DNA of 64,000 nt from Thermoanaerobacterium sp. RBIITD (GTDB lineage: Bacteria; Bacillota; Thermoanaerobacteria; Thermoanaerobacterales; Thermoanaerobacteraceae), in assembly GCF_900205865.1 (NCBI RefSeq), contig NZ_LT906662.1, forward strand, positions 1,550,001-1,614,000, given 5' to 3'. Below, in pieces: positions 44,012-54,103 of the stretch (position 1 is its first letter; each line of letters starts with the position of its first letter). A program made the translations under genes and the position numbers. Under the pieces are notes generated by a model. The model saw only the letters and a program-made list of their open reading frames with translations. It searched no databases and was not told the origin of the DNA.

Positions 44012-44422
44012 CTATTGTATGTCTATTCTTCTACCTTTTTGCTTTTCAGGATGAAGTTTTGGCATTACAATTGTAAGTATGCCATTTTCAAATTTTGCTG
44101 TTGTCCTCTCTGAATCTACTTCAGATGGAAGTCCTACTCTTCTTTCAAATGAACCATAATACCTTTCATTTAGGTAATAATTTTGGTTTTTCTTCTCAGC
44201 CACTTTTGAAGTTTGCCCTTTAATCTCAAGTACGTTGTCATGTACATTTATTTCAATATCTTTTTTATCGACACCTGGCAGTTCTGCAGTTGCAGTTACT
44301 TCTGTATCTGATTCTGTTATATCAATTTTTGGCCTTACAAACATGTTTGAAAATGCCGGTAAATTAAAATCGAAGTTAAAATCGGGCCATAATTCATTAC
44401 AATGCCATTTGATTAAACTCAT
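44012..44422 (-). CDS. Hsp20/alpha-crystallin small heat-shock protein
   Basis: 136 aa. The N-terminal arm is rich in Phe, Trp and Asp; the alpha-crystallin domain has ATAELPGVDKKDIEINVHDN, LEIKGQTS and KFENGILTIVMPK, followed by a short basic tail. It is an ATP-independent holdase in the cytoplasm. GGAGGTG precedes the ATG at 44422. No CIRCE element is visible in its upstream region, so control by HrcA is not supported. Confidence 0.93.
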   Translation of the reverse strand: MSLIKWHCNELWPDFNFDFNLPAFSNMFVRPKIDITESDTEVTATAELPGVDKKDIEINVHDNVLEIKGQTSKVAEKKNQNYYLNERYYGSFERRVGLPSEVDSERTTAKFENGILTIVMPKLHPEKQKGRRIDIQ

Positions 44423-44547
44423 TTAAGACACCTCCAAAATTTTTTTTCAATAATATTTTGTGAGAAATATATTTTTTTATTCTTACATTTTTATTATATG
44501 TATGGTAAAATCAAATGTAGACAATTTTAAAAAAGAGGAGTTTTATT

Positions 44548-45489
44548 ATGAGACCATCAGAAAAAGATGCAAATAAAGTATATCTCTTAGTTTTAATACT
44601 CTTTATATTTGTTGGGTCTTATGTTCAAAGGAAATCGTTGTATTCGGGCCTTGTTATAACGGAATTTGGCATTGTTCTTTTGCCAGTTATACTTTTTTTG
44701 GCTTTAAAGAGATTTGACATAAAATACGTATTGAGATTCAATCGACTTAAAGTTGGTCATGCATTATTGATCATTGCTATAATGATATGTGGATTATTTG
44801 TATCAAGTTTTTTAGGTGTTTTAACAAACTATTTTTTGAGCAAAATAGGGAGAGTACCGCTTCCACCTATTACTGCTGCAAGCGATTTTAAAGGATTAAT
44901 TATACAGATTCTAATTGTTTCCGGAACTGCGGCACTATGTGAAGAAATTCTCATGAGAGGATTAATCATGAGGAGCTACGAGATGAGAGGGTCGATTAAA
45001 GCTGTTGTGATATCCGGTATAATGTTTGCAGCTCTTCATTTGAATATACAAAACTTTTTAAGCATAATTTTTTTGGGCTGCCTTCTCGGATATGTGGTAC
45101 ATAGGACAGATTCCATATTTGCTGGTATGTTAGGACATTTTACAAATAATACTTTGGCACTAATGACTCAATATATCACATTTAATTTTGCAAAGGTTCA
45201 AAAATTGCAACCAAATTCTATGATAAAAGTGGATATATCGTTTATTTCAGTCATTGCGTATAGCATTGTAGCTATTATATTTGGCTTTATCCTTTATCTA
45301 TTGTTAAAATTATTAGTGAATACGACAAACCCATATATAATATATAGTCCTACAAAAATCAAAGATGATTTTAAGATATTGTTGCACTGGCCTTTATCTA
45401 TATCGGTATTTATTTTTATTGCTATGATTATACTAGAGGTTTTGAAGATATCTGGTTCATCATTTAGCTTTTTTAAAATGTTGACATAA
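44548..45489 (+). CDS. CPBP-family intramembrane metalloprotease (CAAX-like)
   Basis: 313 aa with about eight membrane segments. The CPBP/Abi motifs are present: motif 1 CEEILMRGLIMRSYE (Glu-Glu and Arg), motif 2 MFAALHLNIQNF (His), and motif 3 GMLGHFTNNTLAL (His, Asn). These residues form the active site of Rce1-type proteases. In bacteria such proteins often concern bacteriocin immunity or envelope processing; the target is unknown. AGAGGAG at 44534 sets the start. Confidence 0.88.
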   Translation: MRPSEKDANKVYLLVLILFIFVGSYVQRKSLYSGLVITEFGIVLLPVILFLALKRFDIKYVLRFNRLKVGHALLIIAIMICGLFVSSFLGVLTNYFLSKIGRVPLPPITAASDFKGLIIQILIVSGTAALCEEILMRGLIMRSYEMRGSIKAVVISGIMFAALHLNIQNFLSIIFLGCLLGYVVHRTDSIFAGMLGHFTNNTLALMTQYITFNFAKVQKLQPNSMIKVDISFISVIAYSIVAIIFGFILYLLLKLLVNTTNPYIIYSPTKIKDDFKILLHWPLSISVFIFIAMIILEVLKISGSSFSFFKMLT

Positions 45490-45549
45490 GTTATAAATTG
45501 CGATAAAATATAGTTAGATGCAATCGGTTTCACTAAGGCGGTGATATTA

Positions 45550-46569
45550 ATGAACGTAACAATAAAAGATGTAGCACGGCGTGCAAATGTTGCACCTTCA
45601 ACTGTATCAAGGGTTATAGCAGACAACCCGAGGATAAGCAAGGAGACAAAAGATAGAGTCTGGAAGGTGATGGAGGAATTGGGATACTATCCAAATGCAA
45701 TAGCTAGAAGCCTTGCTAGCAAGATGACATATACAATCGGACTAATTATGCCTCGTTCTGCGGAGGATGCCTTTTCAAACCCATTCTTTCCAGAAGTGAT
45801 GAGAGGTATTAGCGTTGTAGCACACAATGAAAAATACGACTTGTTAATTTCTACATCAGGAAATGAAGAAGAGGAAAAAGATGCTGTTATAAATATGGTA
45901 AAGGGTAGAAAAGTCGATGGAATCGTACTTCTGTGTTCCAGGACTACAGATAAACTTATACCATGGCTTAGAAAAGAGAGGTTTCCTTTTACAGTTATCG
46001 GCAAGCCACTTGATTCAAAGGATGTCTGCTGGGTTGATAATGATAATATCGGTGCATCAAGACTTGCTACAAATTATTTAATAAAGCATGGCCATAGGAA
46101 GATCGCTTTTATTAGTGGTTCACTCGAGTTCGTCGTAAGTTTGGATAGGCTTGATGGATATAAATTGGCCCTTGAAGAAAATCATATTCCTTTTGACAGA
46201 GATTTGGCACAACAGGATGAGTTTTCAGAAGATGGCGGATATAATGCAATGATGAGGATTTTAAAGCATAAAAAACCGACAGCCGTCGTTGTTACAGATG
46301 ATATAATGTCATTTGGGGTAATAAGGGCAGCAATTGATTCGGGCTTTAAAGTACCACAAGATATATCCCTAATCGGTTTTAATAATATACCACTTTCTGA
46401 GTTTGCAAATCCGCCACTTACAACAATTGATATTTCAACATTTGAATTGGGCGTTAAATCTGCAGAACTTTTAATTCACAATCTTAAAAACAAGGATGCC
46501 AAAGCAAATCATATTATAGTTCCTGTAAAGCTTATAGAAAGAAAATCATGCATAATAAAAAATAAATAG
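45550..46569 (+). CDS. LacI/GalR-family transcriptional regulator
   Basis: About 339 aa. HTH: VTIKDVARRANVAPSTVSRV, then IADNPRISKETK and the hinge ALARSLA-type sequence AIARSLASK. The sugar-binding domain has GLIMPRSAEDAFSNPFF and LIGFNNIPLSEFANPPLTTID. No adjacent sugar genes are found, so it acts elsewhere or globally (the sequence is also compatible with a CcpA-like protein, but I cannot prove it). AAGGCGGTG sets ATG 45550 rather than the GTG at 45541. Confidence 0.9.
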   Translation: MNVTIKDVARRANVAPSTVSRVIADNPRISKETKDRVWKVMEELGYYPNAIARSLASKMTYTIGLIMPRSAEDAFSNPFFPEVMRGISVVAHNEKYDLLISTSGNEEEEKDAVINMVKGRKVDGIVLLCSRTTDKLIPWLRKERFPFTVIGKPLDSKDVCWVDNDNIGASRLATNYLIKHGHRKIAFISGSLEFVVSLDRLDGYKLALEENHIPFDRDLAQQDEFSEDGGYNAMMRILKHKKPTAVVVTDDIMSFGVIRAAIDSGFKVPQDISLIGFNNIPLSEFANPPLTTIDISTFELGVKSAELLIHNLKNKDAKANHIIVPVKLIERKSCIIKNK

Positions 46570-46588
46570 GCCCTTAAAAGGCCTATTT
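46564..46588. terminator. bidirectional terminator between lacI-type gene and murC
   Basis: A perfect 9-bp stem AAATAGGCC (46564-46572) / GGCCTATTT (46580-46588) lies between two convergent stop codons. Confidence 0.75.
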
Positions 46589-46589
46589 A

Positions 46590-47987
46590 TTATGCACCTA
46601 CAGCGGCTTTCTTATTGTAGTTTAAAAGTAATTCTCCAATTTTGTAGATATCGCCGGCACCTATTGTTATAACCAAATCACCGCTCTTTAATATGCTTTT
46701 TAGATATTCTGCTATGTCGGTAAACTCTTTTATATAATATGTTTCATTTCCTCTTTCTTTGATCAAATTGGCAAGATCTCTTGCATGTATAATGCCAGAA
46801 TCTTTTTCTCTAGCAGCATAAATATCCGTAATTATCGTTATGTCCGAGTTATCAAAAGAACTTGCAAAATCGCACAATAAGGATTTTGTTCTTGAATACG
46901 TGTGGGGCTGAAACACGCAAATTATACGCTTATGAGGATAATTTAATGCAGATAACAAAGTCGCTTTAATTTCTGTCGGATGGTGTGCGTAATCGTCAAT
47001 TATAATAGCACCATCGATTGCTCCTTTAACTTCAAATCTCCTATGGGTTCCTTTAAATTTTTTCATCCATGTTGCAGCTTTTTTTACATCAACCCCCAAT
47101 AAGCTACAAACTGCTAATGTGGCAAGGGCATTATAGACATTATGCCTACCTACAATAGATAATTCATAGTTACCAACATATTTACCATTGTAATATGCAT
47201 CAAAAGAGGGACAACCCTTTTCATCAAATTTTATTTTTTTGGCATTCCAGTTACACTTATTATCTATTCCAAATGTTATTATATTGCGGTCGACATTTTT
47301 AAGGACACTCATGGTGTTTGCATCGTCACCACATGCGACTACAAATCCATCACTTGGCACGAGGTTTGCAAATTGTGTGAAGGATTGCTTTATATTGTCA
47401 ATGTTTTTAAAATAGTCGAGGTGGTCTGAATCAACATTTAGGATGACAGCTATATATGGATAAAATTTAAGAAAGCTGTCAGTGTATTCGCATGCCTCAG
47501 TAACAAAATAATCTGAGTTTCCCACTCTTACATTTCCACCTATAACGTCGACTTCTCCTCCAACAAGGACTGTTGGGTCATAACTCATTTCTTCAAGGAG
47601 TACAGATATTAATGATGTTGTTGTTGTCTTACCATGACTTCCTGCAATACCTACTCCATATTTGTATTTTTTCATTATTTTTCCGAGCAATGTTGCTCTA
47701 TCTATAACTGGTATATTAAGCTCCTTAGCTCTTACCATTTCAGGGTTATCCTGTTTTACAGCTGCAGTGTAGACAACTAAATCTGACCCTTCAACAGACT
47801 TTGCATCATGAGGAATATTTATGATTGCGCCTTCATTTCTTAATCTTTGTATAATATGTGAATCCTTAAGGTCAGAGCCTGTTACAATATGACCGGCATT
47901 AAGCATTATATGCGCAAGCCCGCTCATGCTTATTCCGCCAATTCCAATAAAATGTACTCTATTAAAATTTTCTATATTTATATCCAT
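46590..47987 (-). CDS. murC: UDP-N-acetylmuramate--L-alanine ligase MurC
   Basis: 465 aa, normal length. The N-terminal UDP-binding domain starts VHFIGIGGISMSGLAHIML, the ATP loop is GIAGSHGKTTTTSL, and the Mur ligase C-terminal domain contains IDDYAHHPTEI and FQPHTYSR. It adds the first alanine to the peptidoglycan precursor in the cytoplasm. GAGGTG sits ahead of ATG 47987; the longer frame to 48029 has no ribosome site. It is transcribed opposite to purR. Confidence 0.97.
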   Translation of the reverse strand: MDINIENFNRVHFIGIGGISMSGLAHIMLNAGHIVTGSDLKDSHIIQRLRNEGAIINIPHDAKSVEGSDLVVYTAAVKQDNPEMVRAKELNIPVIDRATLLGKIMKKYKYGVGIAGSHGKTTTTSLISVLLEEMSYDPTVLVGGEVDVIGGNVRVGNSDYFVTEACEYTDSFLKFYPYIAVILNVDSDHLDYFKNIDNIKQSFTQFANLVPSDGFVVACGDDANTMSVLKNVDRNIITFGIDNKCNWNAKKIKFDEKGCPSFDAYYNGKYVGNYELSIVGRHNVYNALATLAVCSLLGVDVKKAATWMKKFKGTHRRFEVKGAIDGAIIIDDYAHHPTEIKATLLSALNYPHKRIICVFQPHTYSRTKSLLCDFASSFDNSDITIITDIYAAREKDSGIIHARDLANLIKERGNETYYIKEFTDIAEYLKSILKSGDLVITIGAGDIYKIGELLLNYNKKAAVGA

Positions 47988-48145
47988 TAAAATTACACCT
48001 CTTTCAGGTTTTGCTATTATTATTACCATAAATTAGCTAAATTATTAATGACAAAATACTATACAAAAAGATTATATCATATATTGCAAATTTATGAACT
48101 TTAAAATATAATTTAAAGTAAAAGTTTGTCTTTGGAGGTTTTTCG

Positions 48146-48964
48146 ATGAATATTTATAAAAGGTACGAGAGAATTAGTGTAATACTAAAAATCCTGTCCG
48201 AAAACCCCAATACATTATTTAATTTGAATTATTTTATGGATCTATTTAAGACGGCAAAGTCAACTGCATCTGAGGATATAGAAATACTTAAAAGTACCTT
48301 AAAAAAGTTCGGCTTTGGTGAAATAAAAACGGTAGCAGGTGCTGGTGGTGGAATAAAATATATTCCTATCAATAGTATAGATAGTTATCACGAATTTATG
48401 ATAGATATATGCAAAAAGCTTGAAGACCCGAAAAGAATAATACCGGGGGGGTTTTTGTATACTGCAGACATAATTTATTCGCCATCTGCAGCAAATAAAA
48501 TAGGGGAGATTCTTTCGCATCCGTTTCAGGAGAAAGAAGTAGATGCTGTTGTAACTGTGGAAACGAAGGGGATACCTATAGCCTTAATGTGTGCAAGATC
48601 ACTAAATGTTCCACTTGTTATTATAAGGCAGGACAACAGAGTAACTGAGGGTTCATCTGTTTCAATAAATTATGTATCTGGGTCTAAGATGCAAATAAGA
48701 GCGATGTCACTTTCAAGAAGGTCACTTGAGCGAAATTCAAAAGTCGTCCTTATTGATGATTTTATGAAGGCGGGTGGCACAATAAAAGGAATGATGGAGC
48801 TTATGAATGAATTCGACGCAGAAGTCTTAGGTGCTGGTGTTATGATTGCTACGAAAGAGCCAGAAGTTAAAGTTGTTAAAAATTATTTTTCACTTTTTAC
48901 CCTGGTTGAAATGGATGAAGAGAAAAACTTAATAGAGATGGAAATAAGTGACTGGCTTAAATAG
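48146..48964 (+). CDS. purR: pur operon repressor PurR
   Basis: 272 aa. An N-terminal winged helix domain (YERISVILKILSENPNTLFN) precedes a type I phosphoribosyltransferase-like domain with the PRPP loop VVLIDDFMKAGGTIKGM. This is the Bacillus-type PurR that senses PRPP and represses purine genes. TTGGAGG precedes the ATG. The neighbours spoVG, glmU and prs are in the classic Firmicute order. Confidence 0.95.
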   Translation: MNIYKRYERISVILKILSENPNTLFNLNYFMDLFKTAKSTASEDIEILKSTLKKFGFGEIKTVAGAGGGIKYIPINSIDSYHEFMIDICKKLEDPKRIIPGGFLYTADIIYSPSAANKIGEILSHPFQEKEVDAVVTVETKGIPIALMCARSLNVPLVIIRQDNRVTEGSSVSINYVSGSKMQIRAMSLSRRSLERNSKVVLIDDFMKAGGTIKGMMELMNEFDAEVLGAGVMIATKEPEVKVVKNYFSLFTLVEMDEEKNLIEMEISDWLK

Positions 48965-49054
48965 ATGTATAAGGCGAAAAATTATGGAAATAATAGACAA
49001 GATGGCATAAAATGAAATTTTTTATCAAAATTTTTCTGAATTTTAAATTTTGAT

Positions 49055-49084
49055 GGAGGAAATTTAGAATTGATGGCGAATAAT
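49055..49084 (+). promoter_or_regulatory. sigma-H-type promoter for spoVG
   Basis: AGGAAATTT (49057-49065) and GAAT (49078-49081) at about 12 bp match the sigma-H pattern (AGGAWWT and RnnGAAT) known for spoVG in Bacillus. The same AGGA could be misread as a ribosome site for a 16-codon frame at 49073-49123. Confidence 0.55.
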
Positions 49085-49164
49085 AATAAGGTAAAGAAAT
49101 TTTATTTAGTAATTTTCAAATAATCACCCATTATGGGCTTATTTTGCAGGAAGGTGGTGAGCTT

Positions 49165-49446
49165 ATGGAAATTACAGACGTCAGGGTGAGAAAGATAAAC
49201 GAGGAAGGCAAAATGAGAGCTGTGGTTTCTGTAACCTTCGATAATGAATTTGTTGTTCATGATATTAAGGTTATTGAGGGACAGAATGGCTTGTTTATTG
49301 CAATGCCAAGTCGTAAAACTCCCGAAGGAGAGTTTAAAGATATTGCACACCCGATAAATTCTGAGACAAGGGCGAAAATACAGGACGCAATACTTAATGA
49401 ATACGAGAAAGCGAAAGAACAGGACAAGCCACAGGATCAGGAATAA
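49165..49446 (+). CDS. spoVG: septation/sporulation regulator SpoVG
   Basis: 93 aa. The sequence [59 protein letters not shown] is the highly conserved SpoVG core, an RNA/DNA-binding protein affecting septation and sporulation. AAGGTGGTGA at 49151 sets ATG 49165 over the upstream TTG at 49144. The C-terminal tail is short and charged. A terminator follows at once. Confidence 0.97.
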   Translation: MEITDVRVRKINEEGKMRAVVSVTFDNEFVVHDIKVIEGQNGLFIAMPSRKTPEGEFKDIAHPINSETRAKIQDAILNEYEKAKEQDKPQDQE

Positions 49447-49472
49447 AAAGGAGTTATCTCCTTTTTATTTTT
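49445..49472 (+). terminator. intrinsic terminator of spoVG
   Basis: A perfect 9-bp stem AAAAAGGAG (49445-49453) / CTCCTTTTT (49458-49466) followed by ATTTTTT. Confidence 0.9.
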
Positions 49473-49554
49473 TGTTGAAGTTTAATTAAAATATAGTTAA
49501 AATAATATAGTAAAGAATTGAAAAAATAAAAGAAAAGTAGTAGAAGGTGTCAAA

Positions 49555-50928
49555 ATGAAGAAATTATATACACTCATACTTGCAGCCGGTCTTGGCAAGA
49601 GAATGAAGTCAAGACATCCTAAGGTTGCACATAAGGTTTGTGGTAGACCAATGGTAGAATGGGTTGTTAGAAGTGCAAAAGCGGCAGGTTCTGATGATGT
49701 TATAGTTGTCGTTGGGCATGGGGCAGATGAAGTAAAGAGCATATTAAGTGATGATGTAAAATTTGCATATCAGGAAAAGCAACTTGGTACTGGACATGCA
49801 GTCATGATGGCAAAGGATATGCTACCTGATGAGGGTGATATAATGATTTTGACTGGTGATACACCTCTTATCACATCGGGAACTTTAAAAGAATTTTATG
49901 ATTTTCATTTGAATGAGGGGAATTCTATAACTATATTATCTTCTATATTTGATGATCCGCAGGGCTACGGAAGAATTGTGAGGGGTTCTGATGGCGGTGT
50001 TTTAAAAATTGTAGAGGATAAAGATGCAGATGAAAAGATAAAAGGCATCCATGAGATAAATTCTGCCATGTACATTTTTAAATTGGATTATTTAAAGAAA
50101 TCTCTTGAGCATATTAATAACAATAATGCACAGAGTGAATATTATCTGACGGATGCTATCGAAATTGTAAAAAACATGGGCGGCAAGATAGGAGCATACA
50201 AGGTTCATAGCGAAGAGATCATGGGTGTTAATTCGAGAGTCCAACTTGCTGAGGCAGAGAAAGTCATGAGGAAAAGAATAAATGAAAGACATATGTTAGA
50301 AGGTGTAACAATTATAGATCCTGATAATACCTATATAGGTCCGGATGTAAATATTGGTATAGATACAATAATTTATCCAGGGACCATAATTGAGGGTAAT
50401 TCTACAATCGGCAAGGATTGCGAAATAGGACCAAATTCTCGTATAATCGATTCGGAGATTGGCAATGGATGTAAAATTATATTCTCAATGATTACTGAAT
50501 CAAAACTCTGCAATAATATTAAACTTGGACCATTTGCGCAGATTAGACCGGATAGTGTAATACATGATAATGCAAAGCTTGGTAATTTTATTGAAATCAA
50601 AAAATCTATTATTGGGGAAGGTACAAAAGTACCACATCTCACTTATATAGGTGATGCAGAAGTTGGGAAGCGCGTCAATATGGGCTGTGGCTCAATAGTT
50701 GTAAATTACGATGGTAAGAGGAAGCACAAGACTACGATAGGTGATGATGTTTTTGTTGGATGCAATGTAAACCTCGTATCACCTGTTAAAGTAAATAATA
50801 ATGCATTTATAGCAGCCGGTTCGACAATAACAGATGAGGTACCGGACGGTGCACTTGCTATTGCAAGATGTCGTCAGACAAACAAAGAAGGTTGGGTAGA
50901 AGGAAGAAGAAAAAAAGGAGGACTATAA
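49555..50928 (+). CDS. glmU: bifunctional GlmU (acetyltransferase/uridylyltransferase)
   Basis: 457 aa. The N-terminal pyrophosphorylase domain begins LYTLILAAGLGKRMKSRHPK; QEKQLGTGHAV and LTGDTPLI follow. The C-terminal left-handed beta-helix of hexapeptide repeats runs from about residue 255, with the acetyltransferase histidine in KVPHLTYIGDAEVG. It makes UDP-N-acetylglucosamine. It shares a transcript with prs, whose start is only 3 bases behind the stop. Confidence 0.97.
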   Translation: MKKLYTLILAAGLGKRMKSRHPKVAHKVCGRPMVEWVVRSAKAAGSDDVIVVVGHGADEVKSILSDDVKFAYQEKQLGTGHAVMMAKDMLPDEGDIMILTGDTPLITSGTLKEFYDFHLNEGNSITILSSIFDDPQGYGRIVRGSDGGVLKIVEDKDADEKIKGIHEINSAMYIFKLDYLKKSLEHINNNNAQSEYYLTDAIEIVKNMGGKIGAYKVHSEEIMGVNSRVQLAEAEKVMRKRINERHMLEGVTIIDPDNTYIGPDVNIGIDTIIYPGTIIEGNSTIGKDCEIGPNSRIIDSEIGNGCKIIFSMITESKLCNNIKLGPFAQIRPDSVIHDNAKLGNFIEIKKSIIGEGTKVPHLTYIGDAEVGKRVNMGCGSIVVNYDGKRKHKTTIGDDVFVGCNVNLVSPVKVNNNAFIAAGSTITDEVPDGALAIARCRQTNKEGWVEGRRKKGGL

Positions 50929-50931
50929 GAA

Positions 50932-51882
50932 GTGGTGAGACACGGAGGATCAATAAAGATTTTTACAGGTAATTCCAATCCGGAATTGGCAAAGGAGATT
51001 GCCGAAAATTTGGGACTTACACTTGGTGATTCAGAAGTTGGAACATTTAGCGATGGAGAGATTAGTGTTAGAATAGGTGAAAGTATAAGAGGTGCAAATG
51101 TTTTTGTAGTGCAATCGACATGTGCACCTGTAAATAACAATTTAATGGAACTTTTGATAATGATAGATGCTTTTAAGAGAGCATCTGCAGGTGAGATAAC
51201 CGCAGTTATACCATACTATGGCTATGCAAGGCAGGATAGAAAAGCAAAGCCAAGAGATCCAATAACAGCAAAATTGGTGGCAGACCTTATAACAGTTGCA
51301 GGTGCCGACAGGGTACTTACAATGGATCTGCATGCTGCACAGATACAAGGATATTTTAATATACCTGTTGACCATCTTCTTGGTGGACCAATTCTTGCCA
51401 AATATTTTATAGAAAAAGAACTTGGTGGTGATGTTGTAGTTGTTTCACCTGACCACGGAAGTGTAGTAAGAGCGAGAAATTTTGCCGAAAAATTGAATGC
51501 ACCTATTGCTATAATTGATAAAAGAAGACCAAAGGCCAATGTAGCTGAGATTATGAATCTTATCGGCGATGTAAGAGGCAAAATTGCAATTCTCGTAGAT
51601 GACTTAATAGACACAGGAGGCACATTACAGCAGGGTGCACAGGCTCTCATAGATAATGGCGCAAAAGAAGTCTATGCGTGTGCAACACATGGAGTCTTGT
51701 CAGGCCCTGCTATTGACAGGATTAAAGATTCCCCTATAAAGGAATTAGTGATAACGGATACTATACCATTGCCTGATGAGAAAAAAATAAGCAAAATAAA
51801 GATTAGATCTGTTGCACCACTTTTGGCAGAAGCTATAATGCGCATTTATGAAGGTATGTCAGTAAGTAAATTATTTGTATAG
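50932..51882 (+). CDS. prs: ribose-phosphate pyrophosphokinase Prs
   Basis: 316 aa class I PRPP synthase. [16 protein letters not shown] at the N-terminus, [20 protein letters not shown] (ATP-binding flexible loop), the metal-binding [11 protein letters not shown], and the PRPP loop [12 protein letters not shown]. Product: PRPP, which is also the ligand of PurR encoded nearby. Starts at GTG 50932 or 50935 after AAAGGAGG. glmU-prs linkage is usual in Firmicutes. Confidence 0.97.
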   Translation: MVRHGGSIKIFTGNSNPELAKEIAENLGLTLGDSEVGTFSDGEISVRIGESIRGANVFVVQSTCAPVNNNLMELLIMIDAFKRASAGEITAVIPYYGYARQDRKAKPRDPITAKLVADLITVAGADRVLTMDLHAAQIQGYFNIPVDHLLGGPILAKYFIEKELGGDVVVVSPDHGSVVRARNFAEKLNAPIAIIDKRRPKANVAEIMNLIGDVRGKIAILVDDLIDTGGTLQQGAQALIDNGAKEVYACATHGVLSGPAIDRIKDSPIKELVITDTIPLPDEKKISKIKIRSVAPLLAEAIMRIYEGMSVSKLFV

Positions 51883-51902
51883 GCACTAAGGTGCCTTTTT
51901 TT
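51881..51902 (+). terminator. intrinsic terminator of glmU-prs
   Basis: AGGCAC-TAAG-GTGCCT followed by seven T; the stem starts inside the prs stop codon. Confidence 0.85.
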
Positions 51903-51915
51903 AATGCAAATTTAA

Positions 51916-51958
51916 TTCATATTACTTCATTGCGGTTTAATGATATATTATGTATAAT
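51916..51958 (+). promoter_or_regulatory. promoter of the two-component system with TTCAT repeats
   Basis: TTGCGG (51930-51935), 17 bp, TATAAT (51953-51958). TTCATA (51916) and TTCATT (51926) repeat at 10-bp spacing over the -35. They resemble the repeats ahead of htrA, so autoregulation by the response regulator is possible. Confidence 0.5.
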
Positions 51959-51987
51959 AGTTTTAAGATATAATAAGGGGTGTTTTT

Positions 51988-52671
51988 ATGGGAGAGAATA
52001 AAAAGATATATATTGTTGATGATGATAGAAATATATGTGAAATAATTTCTTTGTACCTTGAAAAAGAGGGATTCAGCACTTTGAGAATCGGTGATGGCAC
52101 AACGGCTCTTAATAAAATAAAAGAAGAAAACCCTATGCTTATTATACTTGACTTAATGCTTCCAGGCATTGATGGTATGACGTTATGCAAGGAAGTGAGA
52201 AAATTCACGGATGTTCCGATAATCATGCTTACGGCAAAAGGTGATACTTTTGACAAAGTATTGGGGCTTGAGATAGGTGCAGATGATTATATTGTTAAGC
52301 CTTTTGATGGAAAAGAATTAGTTGCGAGAGTTAAAGCTGTTTTAAGAAGATACGAACATAAAGAGGATAATGGTGACTATATAACATATCCAGATTTGTC
52401 CATAAGCTTAAGTGAATACAAAGTCATATACAAGGGGAAAAATATTGATTTGACGCCAAAGGAATTAGAGCTTTTTTACTTTTTGTGCACACATCCCAAC
52501 AAGGTTTTTACAAGGGATCAGCTTTTGGAAAATGTTTGGGGATATGAATACATGGGTGATAGCAGAACTGTAGATGTCCATGTAAAGAGGTTGAGGGAAA
52601 AAATGGGAGATGGGCCAAACTGGAAGTTAACAACAGTATGGGGTGTCGGATATAAATTCGAGGTGAAATGA
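51988..52671 (+). CDS. OmpR/PhoB-family response regulator
   Basis: 227 aa. The receiver domain has the acidic pair in VDDDRNICEI, the phosphoacceptor Asp in IILDLMLPGIDG, and the Lys in DDYIVKPFDGKEL. The C-terminal winged helix shows DLTPKELELFYFLCTHPNKV and SRTVDVHVKRLREK. It is coupled to the histidine kinase gene, whose TTG start is one base after the stop. By position next to htrA and by the repeats found there, it resembles CssR of Bacillus; this is inference. Confidence 0.93.
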   Translation: MGENKKIYIVDDDRNICEIISLYLEKEGFSTLRIGDGTTALNKIKEENPMLIILDLMLPGIDGMTLCKEVRKFTDVPIIMLTAKGDTFDKVLGLEIGADDYIVKPFDGKELVARVKAVLRRYEHKEDNGDYITYPDLSISLSEYKVIYKGKNIDLTPKELELFYFLCTHPNKVFTRDQLLENVWGYEYMGDSRTVDVHVKRLREKMGDGPNWKLTTVWGVGYKFEVK

Positions 52672-52672
52672 T

Positions 52673-54094
52673 TTGGGTAGAAACAGGCTTTTTAGAAGGC
52701 TGCTTTTTACTAATATAGCGATTATTTTTATAACTATGGTAATGCTGTTTATATTATTTTATATAATGTTTCAAAATTACTATTTTCAAGAAAAAGAAAG
52801 AATAATGGTTGAAGAAGGAAAGCAGATAAATACTATATTGAATGATTATATAATAGGTGATATAGACCTTGATAGATTAAGTCAGAATTTAAATGTTGTC
52901 GATAGATTTATAAATGCATCAATTTGGGTCGTCAGTACGGACGGACGTATATACATTCAATCGAGGAACTTTGAAAAAAACTGGACAGGAGTAAAGTTAA
53001 GTCAAGATGATATTAAAAATATTTTACATGGTGAGACTATCGTAAGAAGGGGTTATTTTGGCGGAAGATTTACACAGCCGGTATTGACAGTAGGACTGCC
53101 ACTTGTACTAAATGGAAAGATTCAAGGTGCAATATTTATGCATGCACCCATTGTTGAGATGCAAAAAACATTGATGGATATATTTTTAATAATGATTATT
53201 GCCATATCAGCATCTATATTGGTTGCATTTATATTAATTTCATACACATCTAAAAGAATTTCAGATCCTTTAAAAGAGATGAGCCTTGCTACAAAGAAAA
53301 TGGCAAAAGGGGATTTTTCGACTAAGATAAATGTCATTGATGATGATGAAATAGGTGATCTTTCAAAATCATTTAATGTCATGTCAAGTGAGCTAGGAAG
53401 AATAGACAGTGCGAGAAAGGAATTTGTTGCAAATGTTTCTCATGAACTGCGTTCGCCACTTTCGACAATTCAAGGATATATCGATGGTGTTGTCGATGGT
53501 ACAATACCTCAGGATAAAGCGAATTTTTACCTTGGGATAGCACAAAAAGAAACGCGGCGCATGGCGAGGCTTATTTCTGAGCTTCTAGATATTACAAAGA
53601 TGGAATCAGGTGAATTTCCTTTAACCATTTCAGAATTTGATGTCAATGAGTTGATAAGACTAACATTGATCAAGATGGAATCCCGCATAAATGATAAAAA
53701 ATTAATGGTAAAGGTAGACTTTGATAGTGAAAAAAATATTGTTGAGGCAGATAAGGACAGAATAGAACAGGTTTTAACAAATTTAATTGATAATGCGATT
53801 AAATTCTCGGACATAGAAGGTTACATCCATGTATTAACAGAGAAAGCAAAAGATAAACTGTATATAAAGATACAAAACAAAGGCAAGATAATACCAGATG
53901 ATGAAATACCACATATATGGGATAGATTTTATAAAGCGGATAAGTCAAGAAGCGGCAGCAATGGTGTTGGTTTAGGCTTATATATCGTAAAGAATATAAT
54001 AAACCAGCATAACGAAGACATTTGGGTAAAAAGCAACAAAGAGGATGGAACGACCTTTACATTCACATTAAAGCTGAAAAAAATTAAATCATAG
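52673..54094 (+). CDS. sensor histidine kinase
   Basis: 473 aa membrane kinase starting at TTG with GAGGTG upstream. Order: membrane helix (about 8-30), extracellular sensor domain (31-165), second helix (about 168-190), HAMP (191-240), H-box FVANVSHELRSPLSTIQGY with the phospho-His, N-box QVLTNLIDNAIKFSD, and G-boxes (IWDRFYK, GVGLGLYIVK). It phosphorylates the preceding response regulator. The sensor part has no recognised ligand motif. An htrA-type protease gene behind it suggests sensing of envelope or secretion stress. Confidence 0.93.
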   Translation: MGRNRLFRRLLFTNIAIIFITMVMLFILFYIMFQNYYFQEKERIMVEEGKQINTILNDYIIGDIDLDRLSQNLNVVDRFINASIWVVSTDGRIYIQSRNFEKNWTGVKLSQDDIKNILHGETIVRRGYFGGRFTQPVLTVGLPLVLNGKIQGAIFMHAPIVEMQKTLMDIFLIMIIAISASILVAFILISYTSKRISDPLKEMSLATKKMAKGDFSTKINVIDDDEIGDLSKSFNVMSSELGRIDSARKEFVANVSHELRSPLSTIQGYIDGVVDGTIPQDKANFYLGIAQKETRRMARLISELLDITKMESGEFPLTISEFDVNELIRLTLIKMESRINDKKLMVKVDFDSEKNIVEADKDRIEQVLTNLIDNAIKFSDIEGYIHVLTEKAKDKLYIKIQNKGKIIPDDEIPHIWDRFYKADKSRSGSNGVGLGLYIVKNIINQHNEDIWVKSNKEDGTTFTFTLKLKKIKS

Positions 54095-54103
54095 AATAAA
54101 ATT

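Noticed and set aside
44423-44547. CIRCE element for the Hsp20 gene
   Set aside because: The TTAGCACTC inverted repeat is absent on both strands of the intergenic region.
49073-49123. A 16-codon frame [16 protein letters not shown] with GGAGG ahead, as a leader peptide of spoVG
   Set aside because: The GGAGGAAATTT and GAAT positions fit a sigma-H promoter for spoVG better, and the frame is too short to support on its own.
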